Shown here in pieces: positions 1 to 5,915 of a DNA stretch of 6,010 bases (the stretch's first letter is position 1; every line of letters begins with the position of its first letter). This DNA comes from UBA668 sp046052275 (GTDB lineage: Bacteria > Actinomycetota > Acidimicrobiia > Acidimicrobiales > Ilumatobacteraceae): the NCBI GenBank assembly GCA_046052275.1, contig JBJOMQ010000156.1:1-6010 (forward strand). Reading direction: 5' to 3'. The notes beneath the pieces were generated by a model, which saw nothing but the letters and a program-made list of their open reading frames with translations, had not been told where the DNA came from and did not search any database. The position numbers and the translations under genes are program-made.

Positions 1-121
1 CGTGGGCGAACTCGACCTCGGGAGCGCGCTGGTCAGCAGCGGCTTCGCCGTCGCCTATCGGCTCTACAGTCAAGACTATGTCGATGAGGAACGCGCCGCA
101 CGCACGGCGAAGCGCGGCCTC
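1..121 (+). CDS. Staphylococcal-nuclease-like (thermonuclease) protein, C-terminal fragment, broken at the right
   Basis: Plus-strand codons from base 2 to about base 121 read as the last part of an SNase-fold domain. The stretch DLGSALVSSGFAVAYRLYS is followed by QDYVDEERAARTAKRGL. Known family pattern: a hydrophobic LV..G.A.AYR segment, then YS..Y...E..AR...RG(I/L)W, as in secreted or lipoprotein thermonuclease homologues that hydrolyse nucleic acid phosphodiesters. The catalytic Arg/Asp/Glu residues would lie further left, outside the window. The match stops after RGL: the normally conserved Trp is a Gly, and the frame then continues as the antisense of the UbiA gene, with no stop until 986-988. 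No natural C-terminus is therefore present. I read this as a fragment cut at a join near base 121. The alternative is chance resemblance of an antisense frame, which is unlikely given about 40 residues of ordered family motifs and the simultaneous loss of UbiA similarity on the other strand. Confidence 0.6.
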
Positions 122-670
122 GGTGTCCGAGCGCTCCGACTCCAGCCGTCCGGTGACGATGAACAGCGATCCGAACGAGGTGAACAGCACGAACCATGTG
201 CTCATCGCCACATCAGCCGCCTCTGCACCCGCCATTGCCCTGAGGACGAATCCCGAGGCGACGACGACGAGGTCGACGACCGCCACATGCTTGAGGCCCA
301 GGCTGTACGTCGTGGTGAGCACCACGTAGAGGGCGACCACCAGGCCGGTCGCAGTGTTGAGCGACCACGCAATCGTCACCGCCCCCGCGAGCAGAACGAC
401 GGCCACCGCAACTGCTGTCGGCACAGGGATGCGACCGCTCGCGATGGGGCGGCGGCATTTCACCGGATGCCGGGCGTCGGCATGACGATCATGGATGTCG
501 TTCCAGTAATAGGTACCGCTGCTCGCGAGGCAGAACGCCGCGAACGCGAGAAGGCCCGTTCGAAGTGCTGCCGGATCATCGAGCAGCCCGGCCGCACCGG
601 GCGCGGCGAGCACGAGCACGTTCTTCAGCCACTGACGCGGACGCGCCTCGACGACGAGTGCCCTCAGCAT
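1..670 (-). CDS. UbiA-family polyprenyl transferase (decaprenyl-phosphate phosphoribosyltransferase-like), C-terminus missing
   Basis: This membrane enzyme of the UbiA superfamily begins at ATG 670-668, and its frame is open to the left edge (223 codons seen). Visible features: an early RPRQWLKN segment (residues 10-17), typical of the decaprenyl-phosphate phosphoribosyltransferase branch; the first Asp-rich motif, NDIHDRHADARHP (57-69), for Mg-diphosphate binding, followed by RRPIASG; membrane segments near 36-52, 83-103, 107-121, 130-145 and 157-173; and YSLGLKH...VD (122-133), where the second active-site region lies. By family knowledge these proteins transfer an isoprenoid or phosphoribosyl group on polyprenyl phosphate in the cytoplasmic membrane; the exact substrate is inference. 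Family members are about 290-300 residues. Here the pattern stops near residue 183 and the next 40 residues are mostly hydrophilic, antisense to the SNase fragment, so the last helices are absent. The start overlaps the HAD gene by 7 bases, with a G-rich stretch just upstream. Confidence 0.85.
   Translation of the reverse strand, partial: MLRALVVEARPRQWLKNVLVLAAPGAAGLLDDPAALRTGLLAFAAFCLASSGTYYWNDIHDRHADARHPVKCRRPIASGRIPVPTAVAVAVVLLAGAVTIAWSLNTATGLVVALYVVLTTTYSLGLKHVAVVDLVVVASGFVLRAMAGAEAADVAMSTWFVLFTSFGSLFIVTGRLESERSDTEAALRRACGAFLIDIVLTVEPIGDGEAAADQRAPEVEFAH
115..130. other. Junction between two unrelated gene fragments
   Basis: Left of about base 121 the plus strand carries SNase-type coding sequence. 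Right of about base 122 the minus strand carries UbiA-type coding sequence. The two are tail to tail, and each loses family similarity at the same place: SNase after RGL, UbiA after the TGRLESER segment. The breakpoint is placed by reading the protein patterns, so it is good to perhaps ten bases. No insertion sequence, target-site duplication or obvious inverted repeat is seen around it. Confidence 0.5.
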
Positions 671-1317
671 GTCATGCCCCCAGCGGGCGCCGCAGGGAGC
701 ATGGTGCGGCGCACAAGCACCGGATGGTCAGCCCGCGCGAGCAGTTCCCTGTCGCCACTGCTGTCGCCATACGCCCAGAGCGGTGCCCCGGTGAGGCCGC
801 GGTCTGCCAGCCACGCCTCGAGTCTCCTGACCTTCTCGGCGGCACGGCAGTTGGGGCCATCCAGGCCGTCCACGAACGCGCCACCATCGGATCGCGGCTC
901 GGTGCACAGCACGCCATCGACGCCCAGTCGACGTCCGAGCGGTCGCAGGTACTGCCCGAGCGACGCTGAGACGAGCACGACAGAATGACCGGAGCGCTGG
1001 TGCCATCTCAGTCTCGCCACCGTGTCGGATCGCATCCACCTGTCGTGGACCTCGGCGGCGAAGGTTTCGCCGATCTGCTCGATCTCGTCGACATGCCGGC
1101 CGCGCAGCACCCCGCTGACGACGATGTCCTTCAGGCCGTCGCGGTCGCGCTGCACGAGCAGGGAGGCCGACCGGACGGCCCGCCGGCCGAACGCGGCGGC
1201 AACCCCACCCCAACCTCCGACGCGCACCAGAAACGGCACCACGCAGTCGCGGCTCGTGAGGGTGCCGTCGACGTCGAATGCCGCGACGCTGTCGGCCACG
1301 GAGCTGGGCTCACTCAT
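664..1317 (-). CDS. HAD-IB family phosphatase (SerB-like hydrolase)
   Basis: This 217-residue protein carries all four HAD motifs. Motif I is DVDGT (15-19), with Asp15 as the expected nucleophile and Asp17 as the general acid/base. Motif II is VSAS (116-119), with Ser117. Motif III is Lys162. Motif IV is YGDSSGD (183-189), with the metal-binding Asp185 and Asp189. The helical region at about 25-100 matches the C1 cap of subfamily IB, which includes phosphoserine phosphatase. No signal peptide is seen, so it is probably cytoplasmic. It overlaps the aroA stop by 4 bases (ATGA) and the UbiA start by 7. That coupling suggests it dephosphorylates the product or substrate of the neighbouring prenyltransferase, for instance a polyprenyl-phosphoryl phosphosugar. 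A serine-biosynthesis (SerB) role is possible but not favoured by the context. The family call is firm; the substrate is unknown. Confidence 0.9.
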   Translation of the reverse strand: MSEPSSVADSVAAFDVDGTLTSRDCVVPFLVRVGGWGGVAAAFGRRAVRSASLLVQRDRDGLKDIVVSGVLRGRHVDEIEQIGETFAAEVHDRWMRSDTVARLRWHQRSGHSVVLVSASLGQYLRPLGRRLGVDGVLCTEPRSDGGAFVDGLDGPNCRAAEKVRRLEAWLADRGLTGAPLWAYGDSSGDRELLARADHPVLVRRTMLPAAPAGGMTC

Positions 1318-2582
1318 CGCAGCGCCTCGACGGTGTCCCAGAAGCCGGGCCAGCTCTTCGACACGACATCAGGATCCTCAACGACGATGTCGCCGGCACC
1401 GAGCGCCAGCAGGGCGAACGACATCGCCAGACGGTGGTCGTGATGCGTCGACAGTGTTGCGGGTCGCATTCGCTGGGGATGGATGACCAGGCCGTCCGGG
1501 CGCTCCTCGGCGCCGATTCCAGCCTTCCGGAGTTCGGTGCACAGGTCGCCGATTCGGTCGCTCTCCTTGGCGCGGATGAAGCCCACCCCATGGATCTCGG
1601 TGCTTCCCTCGGCGAACGCCGCTACGACGGCGAGCGTCGGCACCAGATCGGACATGTCGCTCATGTCGACGCCGACGCCTCGCAGTTCGCCGCGCCTGCT
1701 CACCGTGGTGCCATCGCTGTCCTGGCGAACCTCGCACCCCATGCGCGCCAGCACGTGGCAGAACGCCGCGTCGCCCTGCACGGACGTGTCACTCAGACCC
1801 TCGACGAGTACCTCGCCACCGCAGATAGCGGCGAGCGCGAGCGGATACCCGGCCGACGACGCGTCAGGCTCGACGTCGAAGCGGCACGGGCGATACGACC
1901 CGCGCGGCACGGTCACGATCCTGTCACCCAGTTCCACGTCGGGGACCCCGAACGAGGCCATCACCGCCGCCGTCATCCGCACGTACGGCCGCGACACCAG
2001 CGGGGTGAGCAGGCGGATTCGCAGCCCGCGGGGCAGCAGCGGGCCGATGAGCATCAGCGCCGAGAGGAACTGACTGCTGACATTGCCCGACAGGCTGATC
2101 TCGTCGACATCAGCCGACGGAGGCCCCTGAACCATGACGGGAAGATGTCCGGTGCCGTGAGGCGTCGACACCGACACCCCGAGACTGCGCAGCGCCTGGT
2201 GCAGGGGGTCCATCGGACGAGTCCGCAGTGGACCCTGACCATCGATCGTGCAGGGTCCGGCAACCAGTGCCGCGACAGCGGTCATGAACCGCGAGGTGGT
2301 GCCCGCCAGCCGCGCATCGAGTACGACTGGTCCACGTCGAGCACGAGAGAGGCCGCCCGACACGACTGCACTGCCGTCCTCGTGTTCGATCTCGAGACCG
2401 AGTTCCTCAAGACAGTCGAGCATCGCCGCAGTGTCGTCGCCGTCGGGCAGTCCTGCGAGGGTGCTTTCCCCCTCGGCGAGGGCAGCGCAGACCAACGCCC
2501 TGTTGGCAATGCTCTTCGAGCCCGGGACCCGCACACGTGCGGTCACCGGCGCTCCGAGCGGCGCAATGCGCTGGACCACCAT
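1314..2582 (-). CDS. aroA: 3-phosphoshikimate 1-carboxyvinyltransferase (EPSP synthase)
   Basis: This enzyme transfers the enolpyruvyl group of phosphoenolpyruvate to shikimate 3-phosphate, the sixth step of the shikimate pathway, in the cytoplasm. The 422-residue protein is full length. Key sites: PGSKS (20-24) with Lys23 and then Arg28; the PEP/glyphosate loop LAGTTSRF (92-99), where the Gly and Thr matching E. coli Gly96 and Thr97 are kept and a Phe sits at the Pro101 position, as in other actinobacterial enzymes; SSQ (169-171) for shikimate phosphate; the catalytic Asp in SDLVPT (Asp312); AKESDR (338-343) with the catalytic Glu340; DHR (382-384); and Lys409 near the end. Every expected active-site residue I looked for is present. 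ATG 2582 lies 2 bases after the tyrA stop, so the two are almost certainly cotranslated. No strong Shine-Dalgarno is visible, which fits coupling to tyrA. Confidence 0.97.
   Translation of the reverse strand: MVVQRIAPLGAPVTARVRVPGSKSIANRALVCAALAEGESTLAGLPDGDDTAAMLDCLEELGLEIEHEDGSAVVSGGLSRARRGPVVLDARLAGTTSRFMTAVAALVAGPCTIDGQGPLRTRPMDPLHQALRSLGVSVSTPHGTGHLPVMVQGPPSADVDEISLSGNVSSQFLSALMLIGPLLPRGLRIRLLTPLVSRPYVRMTAAVMASFGVPDVELGDRIVTVPRGSYRPCRFDVEPDASSAGYPLALAAICGGEVLVEGLSDTSVQGDAAFCHVLARMGCEVRQDSDGTTVSRRGELRGVGVDMSDMSDLVPTLAVVAAFAEGSTEIHGVGFIRAKESDRIGDLCTELRKAGIGAEERPDGLVIHPQRMRPATLSTHHDHRLAMSFALLALGAGDIVVEDPDVVSKSWPGFWDTVEALR
1325..1328 (-). promoter_or_regulatory. Ribosome binding site of the HAD phosphatase gene
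   Basis: GAGG on the minus strand lies 7 bases before the ATG at 1317, inside the last codons of aroA. It supports this start and reinitiation after the aroA stop. Confidence 0.5.
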
Positions 2583-2584
2583 CG

Positions 2585-3646
2585 TCAGCCGAGCCGCTGC
2601 ACCGACGGCTTGAAACCACGTGCTATCAGTCCACCGCGGTACAGGTCGGCCGATGCCACGTCGACCAGCACGACGGCAACACCGCGGTCGCCCTCAGCGG
2701 AGTGGACCACCTCGAAACTGGAGATGTTCACCCCGAGGTCGGCAGCAAGCGTGAAGATCTCGGCCGCACCGCCGGGTCGGTCGAGGATGGGGATTCTCAC
2801 CTCGGCCAGCTGGTCTGGGCGTGCGCCGCGGACGGGCAGGTTGGCCCGTGCCTCACGCGCTCTCGCGAGCCGGCGGTGCAGCGCCTCGCGGTCGTCCTCT
2901 GCGATCGTGGCCCGAACCTCGGCGAGGCTGCGCAGGAGGCCATCGAGTCCCGCCACGATTGCAGCGCTGTTCTGCGAGCAGATGTCGAGCCAGATCGCCG
3001 GGTGGCCGCTGGCGATACGGGTCATGTCGCGGAAGCCGCCGGCAGCGAGGCGCAGCAGCGAGGCGTGTTCCTCTGCCCGCTCGCTCGCCAGGCCCATCAG
3101 TGACGCAGCCACGAGATGCGGCACGTGGCTGATGACCGCCACCGTCTCATCGTGACGCTCAGGACTCATCGCCACGACGTCGGCACCGAGTTCGGCGACG
3201 ACACCGGCAACGAAGGCGAACGTTGCGTCGGAGGTGGACGCCGAGGGCGTGAGCACCCACGTGGCCCCCTCGAACATCGCAGCATCGGCCCCGTCGAGGC
3301 CCTCCAGCTCGCTGCCTGCCATCGGGTGTCCCCCTACGAAGCGGGGATCCTCCACGCTGGCCACGGCCGACTTCACGCTGCCCACGTCGGTGACGAACCC
3401 GTCGGTCTCGGCGAGGGCTCGCTTCACCTGGTCGGCGAGGCTGAGCACGGGCGTGGCCACAACCGTCAGCTCGGCTGCGGAATCAAGGCCGACGGCGTCG
3501 ACGATGCTGCGCTCGAGGGCCTCAGACGACCGGTCTGCACGCTGATCGTCCCCGGTGACGTACCAGCCGCGCTCGCGCAATGCCTTGGCGAGAGAGCCGC
3601 CAATGAGGCCGAGGCCCAGGACATTCGCACGACGTGAGCCCGACAC
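2585..3646 (-). CDS. tyrA: Prephenate dehydrogenase with C-terminal ACT-like domain
   Basis: This enzyme oxidatively decarboxylates prephenate to 4-hydroxyphenylpyruvate for tyrosine synthesis. The 353-residue protein has an N-terminal Rossmann fold with GLGLIGGS (11-18), an acidic pair after the second strand (Asp33/Asp34) that favours NAD over NADP, and TDVGSVK (86-92). The substrate motifs follow: GGHPMAGSE (105-113), SHVPH (173-177, holding the catalytic His) and GGFRDMTR (203-210). Residues 280-353 (AEVRIPILDRPGGAAEIF onwards) look like an ACT-type regulatory domain, suggesting feedback control by an aromatic amino acid, probably tyrosine. No chorismate mutase domain is fused to it. The start is GTG 3646. 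No in-frame ATG lies nearby and there is no clear Shine-Dalgarno, but a TACGAT hexamer 8 bases upstream could be a -10 box for a leaderless message. It sits 18 bases after rluB and 2 before aroA. Confidence 0.95.
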   Translation of the reverse strand: MSGSRRANVLGLGLIGGSLAKALRERGWYVTGDDQRADRSSEALERSIVDAVGLDSAAELTVVATPVLSLADQVKRALAETDGFVTDVGSVKSAVASVEDPRFVGGHPMAGSELEGLDGADAAMFEGATWVLTPSASTSDATFAFVAGVVAELGADVVAMSPERHDETVAVISHVPHLVAASLMGLASERAEEHASLLRLAAGGFRDMTRIASGHPAIWLDICSQNSAAIVAGLDGLLRSLAEVRATIAEDDREALHRRLARAREARANLPVRGARPDQLAEVRIPILDRPGGAAEIFTLAADLGVNISSFEVVHSAEGDRGVAVVLVDVASADLYRGGLIARGFKPSVQRLG

Positions 3647-3654
3647 GGCTGCTC

Positions 3655-3660
3655 ATCGTA
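3655..3660 (-). promoter_or_regulatory. Candidate -10 box (leaderless internal promoter) for tyrA-aroA
   Basis: TACGAT on the minus strand ends 8 bases before the GTG start of tyrA, inside the 18-base rluB-tyrA gap. The TANNNT form and spacing fit leaderless actinobacterial promoters, and tyrA has no obvious ribosome binding site. I see no -35 element. Inference only. Confidence 0.35.
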
Positions 3661-3664
3661 CCGT

Positions 3665-4453
3665 TCAGCCTCGCTGGGCCGCCGCCTCGCTCAGGGCCCT
3701 CACCTCGGCGGCCGACAGGGCGCGCCACTGTCCCGGCCGCAGCGAGGCGTCACGGAGCGGCCCGATGCGCACCCTCACGAGACGCTGAACCGGATGCCCC
3801 ACGGCCTCGCACATCCGGCGCACCTGCCGGTTGCGACCCTCGTGGATGGTGATCCGCAGGATGCCGGGCTCAGGCTGCGAGACCTCAGCCGGCGAGGTCA
3901 CGCCGTCGTCGAGCTCGACCCCCTCGCGGAGGCGTCGGAGCGCCCCCGGCCCCACCGTGCCGCCCACTGTGGCGAGGTACTCCTTGTCGATGCCGTGACG
4001 AGGATGCGCGAGCAGATTGGCCAGATCGCCGTCGTTGGTCAGCAGGAGCAGGCCCTCGGTCGCCGCATCGAGCCGCCCGACGGGAAACACCCTCGGCTCG
4101 TCGGGAACGATCTCGACCACCGTCGGACGACCCTGCGGGTCGCTCGCCGTCGTCACCACCCCGGCGGGCTTGTTGAGGACGAAATACACGAGACCCGGCC
4201 GCACCCCCACCGGTGCACCGTCGACGGCCACGGCATCCCGCTCAGGATCGACCCGTCGGCCGAGCACTGCGACCTCGCCATTGACCGTCACCCTGCCGGC
4301 GCTGATGAGCTCCTCACAGGTCCGCCGACTCCCCCACCCGCGTGCAGCGAGGACCTTCTGCAATCGCTCGCCCTGCGGGAGCGACTTCGAACGCGCCTCC
4401 CACTGCTCCCAGAGCGGCGGCTCGGGGCGGCGTGCCCGGCCTGGGTCAGGCAC
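3665..4453 (-). CDS. rluB: 23S rRNA pseudouridine synthase, RluB/RsuA family
   Basis: This enzyme isomerises a uridine of ribosomal RNA to pseudouridine (RluB acts on helix 80-93 region uridines in 23S rRNA; the exact target here is inferred). From GTG 4453 it is 262 residues: a basic, proline-rich lead (1-25), an S4 RNA-binding domain (about 29-75, LQKVLAARGWGSRRTCEELI), then the catalytic domain with LNKPAGVVT (93-101), GRLDAATEGLLLLTNDGDL (126-144) whose Asp129 is the catalytic aspartate, and EGRNRQVRRM (205-214). The open frame extends 20 codons further up to 4513, but that part overlaps scpB heavily. GTG 4453 has a GGAG 4 bases upstream and overlaps the scpB stop by 8 bases, so I chose it. 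Placement after scpAB is a common arrangement in Gram-positive and actinobacterial genomes. Confidence 0.93.
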   Translation of the reverse strand: MPDPGRARRPEPPLWEQWEARSKSLPQGERLQKVLAARGWGSRRTCEELISAGRVTVNGEVAVLGRRVDPERDAVAVDGAPVGVRPGLVYFVLNKPAGVVTTASDPQGRPTVVEIVPDEPRVFPVGRLDAATEGLLLLTNDGDLANLLAHPRHGIDKEYLATVGGTVGPGALRRLREGVELDDGVTSPAEVSQPEPGILRITIHEGRNRQVRRMCEAVGHPVQRLVRVRIGPLRDASLRPGQWRALSAAEVRALSEAAAQRG

Positions 4454-5048
4454 GCGACTCCGTCGACGGGTCGACACGCAGCCCATGCTCGAGTGCCTCG
4501 ACGACATCGGCACCCGGCACGAACGCTGCGATCGGCGGGAGGCTCGTCAGCGACTCGAGGCCGAGCTTCTCGAGGAACGCAGGAGTCGTCCCGTACAGGA
4601 TCGCCTGTCCAGGACCGGCGTCACGACCGACCTCGGCGATGTAGCCGCGGGCCTGCAGCGTCCGGAGCACACCGTCAGGATCAACGCCGCGAATGCTCGC
4701 CACCTGGGCGCGTGACAGCGGCTGCTTGTACGCAATGATCGCCAACGTCTCGAGCGCTGCGCTGCTCATGCGGGCGCGCTGGCCATCGAGGAGGAATCGC
4801 TCGACATACGGCGAGAGGTCTGCACGCGTCTGGTAGCGCCAGCCGCCAGCAACCTTCACGAGTTCGAAGCCGTGGCCCGCCTCGTCGTAGCTCGCAGCGA
4901 GCCGGACGCAGAGTTCCTCGATCGTGGCAACCGGCAATTCGAGCAGTTGCGCGAGTTGCTCGCCAGGCACCGGCTCGACTGCCACCAGCACGACGGCCTC
5001 AATGGCGCGCACCGACTCGGGGTCGACATTGGCAGTGGCATCGCTCAC
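4446..5048 (-). CDS. scpB: Segregation and condensation protein B
   Basis: ScpB is the winged-helix (kite) partner of ScpA in the SMC-ScpAB condensin, which organises and segregates the chromosome at the nucleoid. The protein has 200 residues from GTG 5048. Helix-rich residues 10-55 and the strand region to 85 form the first winged-helix domain. The family's most conserved block follows: SAALETLAIIAYKQPLSRAQ (96-115), then IRGVDPDGVLRTL (119-131), ILYGTTPAFLEKLGL (150-164) and SLPP (169-172). The tail (173-200) is variable, as usual. The frame also offers ATG 5081, which would overlap scpA by 17 bases, and ATG 5141. I prefer GTG 5048 because AAGGA lies 7 bases upstream, it begins just before the conserved core, and it leaves a 16-base gap after the scpA stop. 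No catalytic activity is expected. Confidence 0.95.
   Translation of the reverse strand: MSDATANVDPESVRAIEAVVLVAVEPVPGEQLAQLLELPVATIEELCVRLAASYDEAGHGFELVKVAGGWRYQTRADLSPYVERFLLDGQRARMSSAALETLAIIAYKQPLSRAQVASIRGVDPDGVLRTLQARGYIAEVGRDAGPGQAILYGTTPAFLEKLGLESLTSLPPIAAFVPGADVVEALEHGLRVDPSTESRA
4458..4461 (-). promoter_or_regulatory. Ribosome binding site deciding the rluB start
   Basis: GGAG on the minus strand, 4 bases before GTG 4453 and inside the last codons of scpB. The spacing is short, but it favours this start over the ATG codons further upstream at 4513 and 4486. Confidence 0.4.
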
Positions 5049-5055
5049 GGTTGCA

Positions 5056-5060
5056 TCCTT
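5056..5060 (-). promoter_or_regulatory. Ribosome binding site deciding the scpB start
   Basis: AAGGA on the minus strand lies 7 bases upstream of GTG 5048, in the scpA-scpB gap. It is the best-formed Shine-Dalgarno in the window, whereas the alternative ATG 5081 has none. Confidence 0.6.
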
Positions 5061-5064
5061 CGGC

Positions 5065-5838
5065 TCATCCCTCGTAGTCATCGATCGGCTGAAGTCCCGA
5101 CCGGTCGTCGCCGCCAGTCCAGACGACCTCGATATCGCCAAATCGCTCGGCCTGGTCGAGCTCGACCACGCCCTGCTTGAACAGCTCGAGCAGGGCGAGG
5201 AAGCGCACGATTACTTCCAGCCGCTCGACGAGTCCATCGGTGAGTCGCCGGAACGAGATGCGCCGGACACGCGGCAACTCGTCGACGAGCTCGGCGACAG
5301 CGTCGGCAACACTCGCCCGGACCGGCGCGACGTGGAACAGGTCGATCCGAGGCACCGGCTTCGGCGTCGTAGCGCGCAGGAAGGCCGTACGCAGTCGCTG
5401 CGGTGCGACGCCTTCGAGCAGGTCGGGCATCAGGCCGGCAAATCGGTCATCCGGCCCGGCGGTCCTCGGGAACGATCTGTCTGCCTCGTCGGCGAGGCGG
5501 CTGAAGACCGACGCAACATCCTTGAACGTCTTGCACTCGAGCAGGCGCGCCAGCAGCAGGTCGCGCTCCTCCCAGAGCGCCAGCTCCTCGTCGAGGTCGA
5601 TGTCCTCGCGGCCAGGAAGCAGACGTCGGGCCTTGAGCTCCACGAGCGTGGCGGCAATCAGCAGGAACTCGGTGGCCACGTCGAGGTCGAGCGACTGCAT
5701 GCGTTCGACCTCGGAGAGATATGCGTCGACGATGCGGCTCAGCGACACCTCGTAGATGTCGACCTGCTCTTTCAGGATCAGGTGCAGCAGCAGGTCGAAC
5801 GGACCCTCGAAGACTGGAGTGCTGACGTCGACGGCCAC
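5065..5838 (-). CDS. scpA: Segregation and condensation protein A
   Basis: ScpA is the kleisin subunit that bridges the heads of the SMC dimer and binds ScpB. The 257-residue protein opens with the hallmark N-terminal SMC-neck-binding block (FEGPFDLLLHLI at 10-21, then a VDIYEVSLSRI segment) and ATEFLLIAATLVELKARRLLP, a conserved helix. A charged, variable middle (about 85-170) follows, which would hold the ScpB-binding linker. The C-terminal winged helix ends in LALLELFKQGVVELDQ and FGDIEVVW. GTG 5838 is the only start near the conserved N-terminus; the longer frame up to 5946 would run into the trpS gene. It is first of the minus-strand operon and divergent from trpS. A GGGAGG lies 12 bases upstream, rather far for a ribosome site, and a TACCAT hexamer lies 6 bases upstream. 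Confidence 0.95.
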   Translation of the reverse strand: MAVDVSTPVFEGPFDLLLHLILKEQVDIYEVSLSRIVDAYLSEVERMQSLDLDVATEFLLIAATLVELKARRLLPGREDIDLDEELALWEERDLLLARLLECKTFKDVASVFSRLADEADRSFPRTAGPDDRFAGLMPDLLEGVAPQRLRTAFLRATTPKPVPRIDLFHVAPVRASVADAVAELVDELPRVRRISFRRLTDGLVERLEVIVRFLALLELFKQGVVELDQAERFGDIEVVWTGGDDRSGLQPIDDYEG

Positions 5839-5844
5839 GCCCCG

Positions 5845-5850
5845 ATGGTA
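5845..5850 (-). promoter_or_regulatory. Candidate -10 box for the scpA operon
   Basis: TACCAT on the minus strand ends 6 bases before GTG 5838. If used, transcription would begin at or next to the start codon. The competing reading is a leadered message using the GGGAGG at 5851-5856, 12 bases from the start; the two cannot both be right for the same transcript. No -35 box is recognised. Confidence 0.3.
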
Positions 5851-5856
5851 CCTCCC
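5851..5856 (-). promoter_or_regulatory. Possible Shine-Dalgarno of scpA
   Basis: GGGAGG on the minus strand, 12 bases before GTG 5838. The sequence is strong but the spacing is longer than usual, so its use is uncertain. Confidence 0.3.
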
Positions 5857-5901
5857 AGGCCCTTGGGCGGACACGGCCCGGCCACGGCGGCGGGCGGTCG
5901 G

Positions 5902-5907
5902 TAGCCT
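5902..5907 (+). promoter_or_regulatory. Candidate -10 box (leaderless promoter) for trpS
   Basis: TAGCCT ends 8 bases before the GTG of trpS. The intervening bases contain no purine-rich ribosome site, so a leaderless transcript is a reasonable reading. It shares the 77-base divergent region with the scpA promoter. Inference from motif form and spacing only. Confidence 0.35.
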
Positions 5908-5915
5908 TGGCCGCC

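Noticed and set aside
122..988. The plus-strand frame continuing from the SNase fragment, as if one long 328-residue protein
   Set aside because: Beyond base 121 it is simply antisense to UbiA and the HAD gene; the low-complexity Arg/Glu/His content and lack of motifs show it is not a natural extension.
1378..2582. A glyphosate-insensitive type of EPSP synthase
   Set aside because: The loop LAGTTSRF keeps the Gly and Thr that matter most, and a Phe at the Pro101 position is usual in actinobacterial enzymes, so sequence alone does not support insensitivity.
1278..3155. A 625-codon open frame on the plus strand
   Set aside because: It lies antisense to aroA and tyrA and arises from the GC-rich codon pattern of those genes. 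Its translation is rich in Arg, His and Asp with no family motif.
4454..4513. N-terminal extension of the pseudouridine synthase from ATG 4513
   Set aside because: These 20 codons lie within the scpB coding end, resemble no S4-domain lead, and a closer GTG with GGAG is available.
3794..4738. A 314-codon plus-strand frame opposite rluB and scpB
   Set aside because: Same reason: antisense shadow with an Arg/Pro/His-rich translation.
4924..5904. A 326-codon plus-strand frame opposite scpA and scpB
   Set aside because: Antisense shadow of two clearly recognised genes, with no motif and no ribosome site that stands out.
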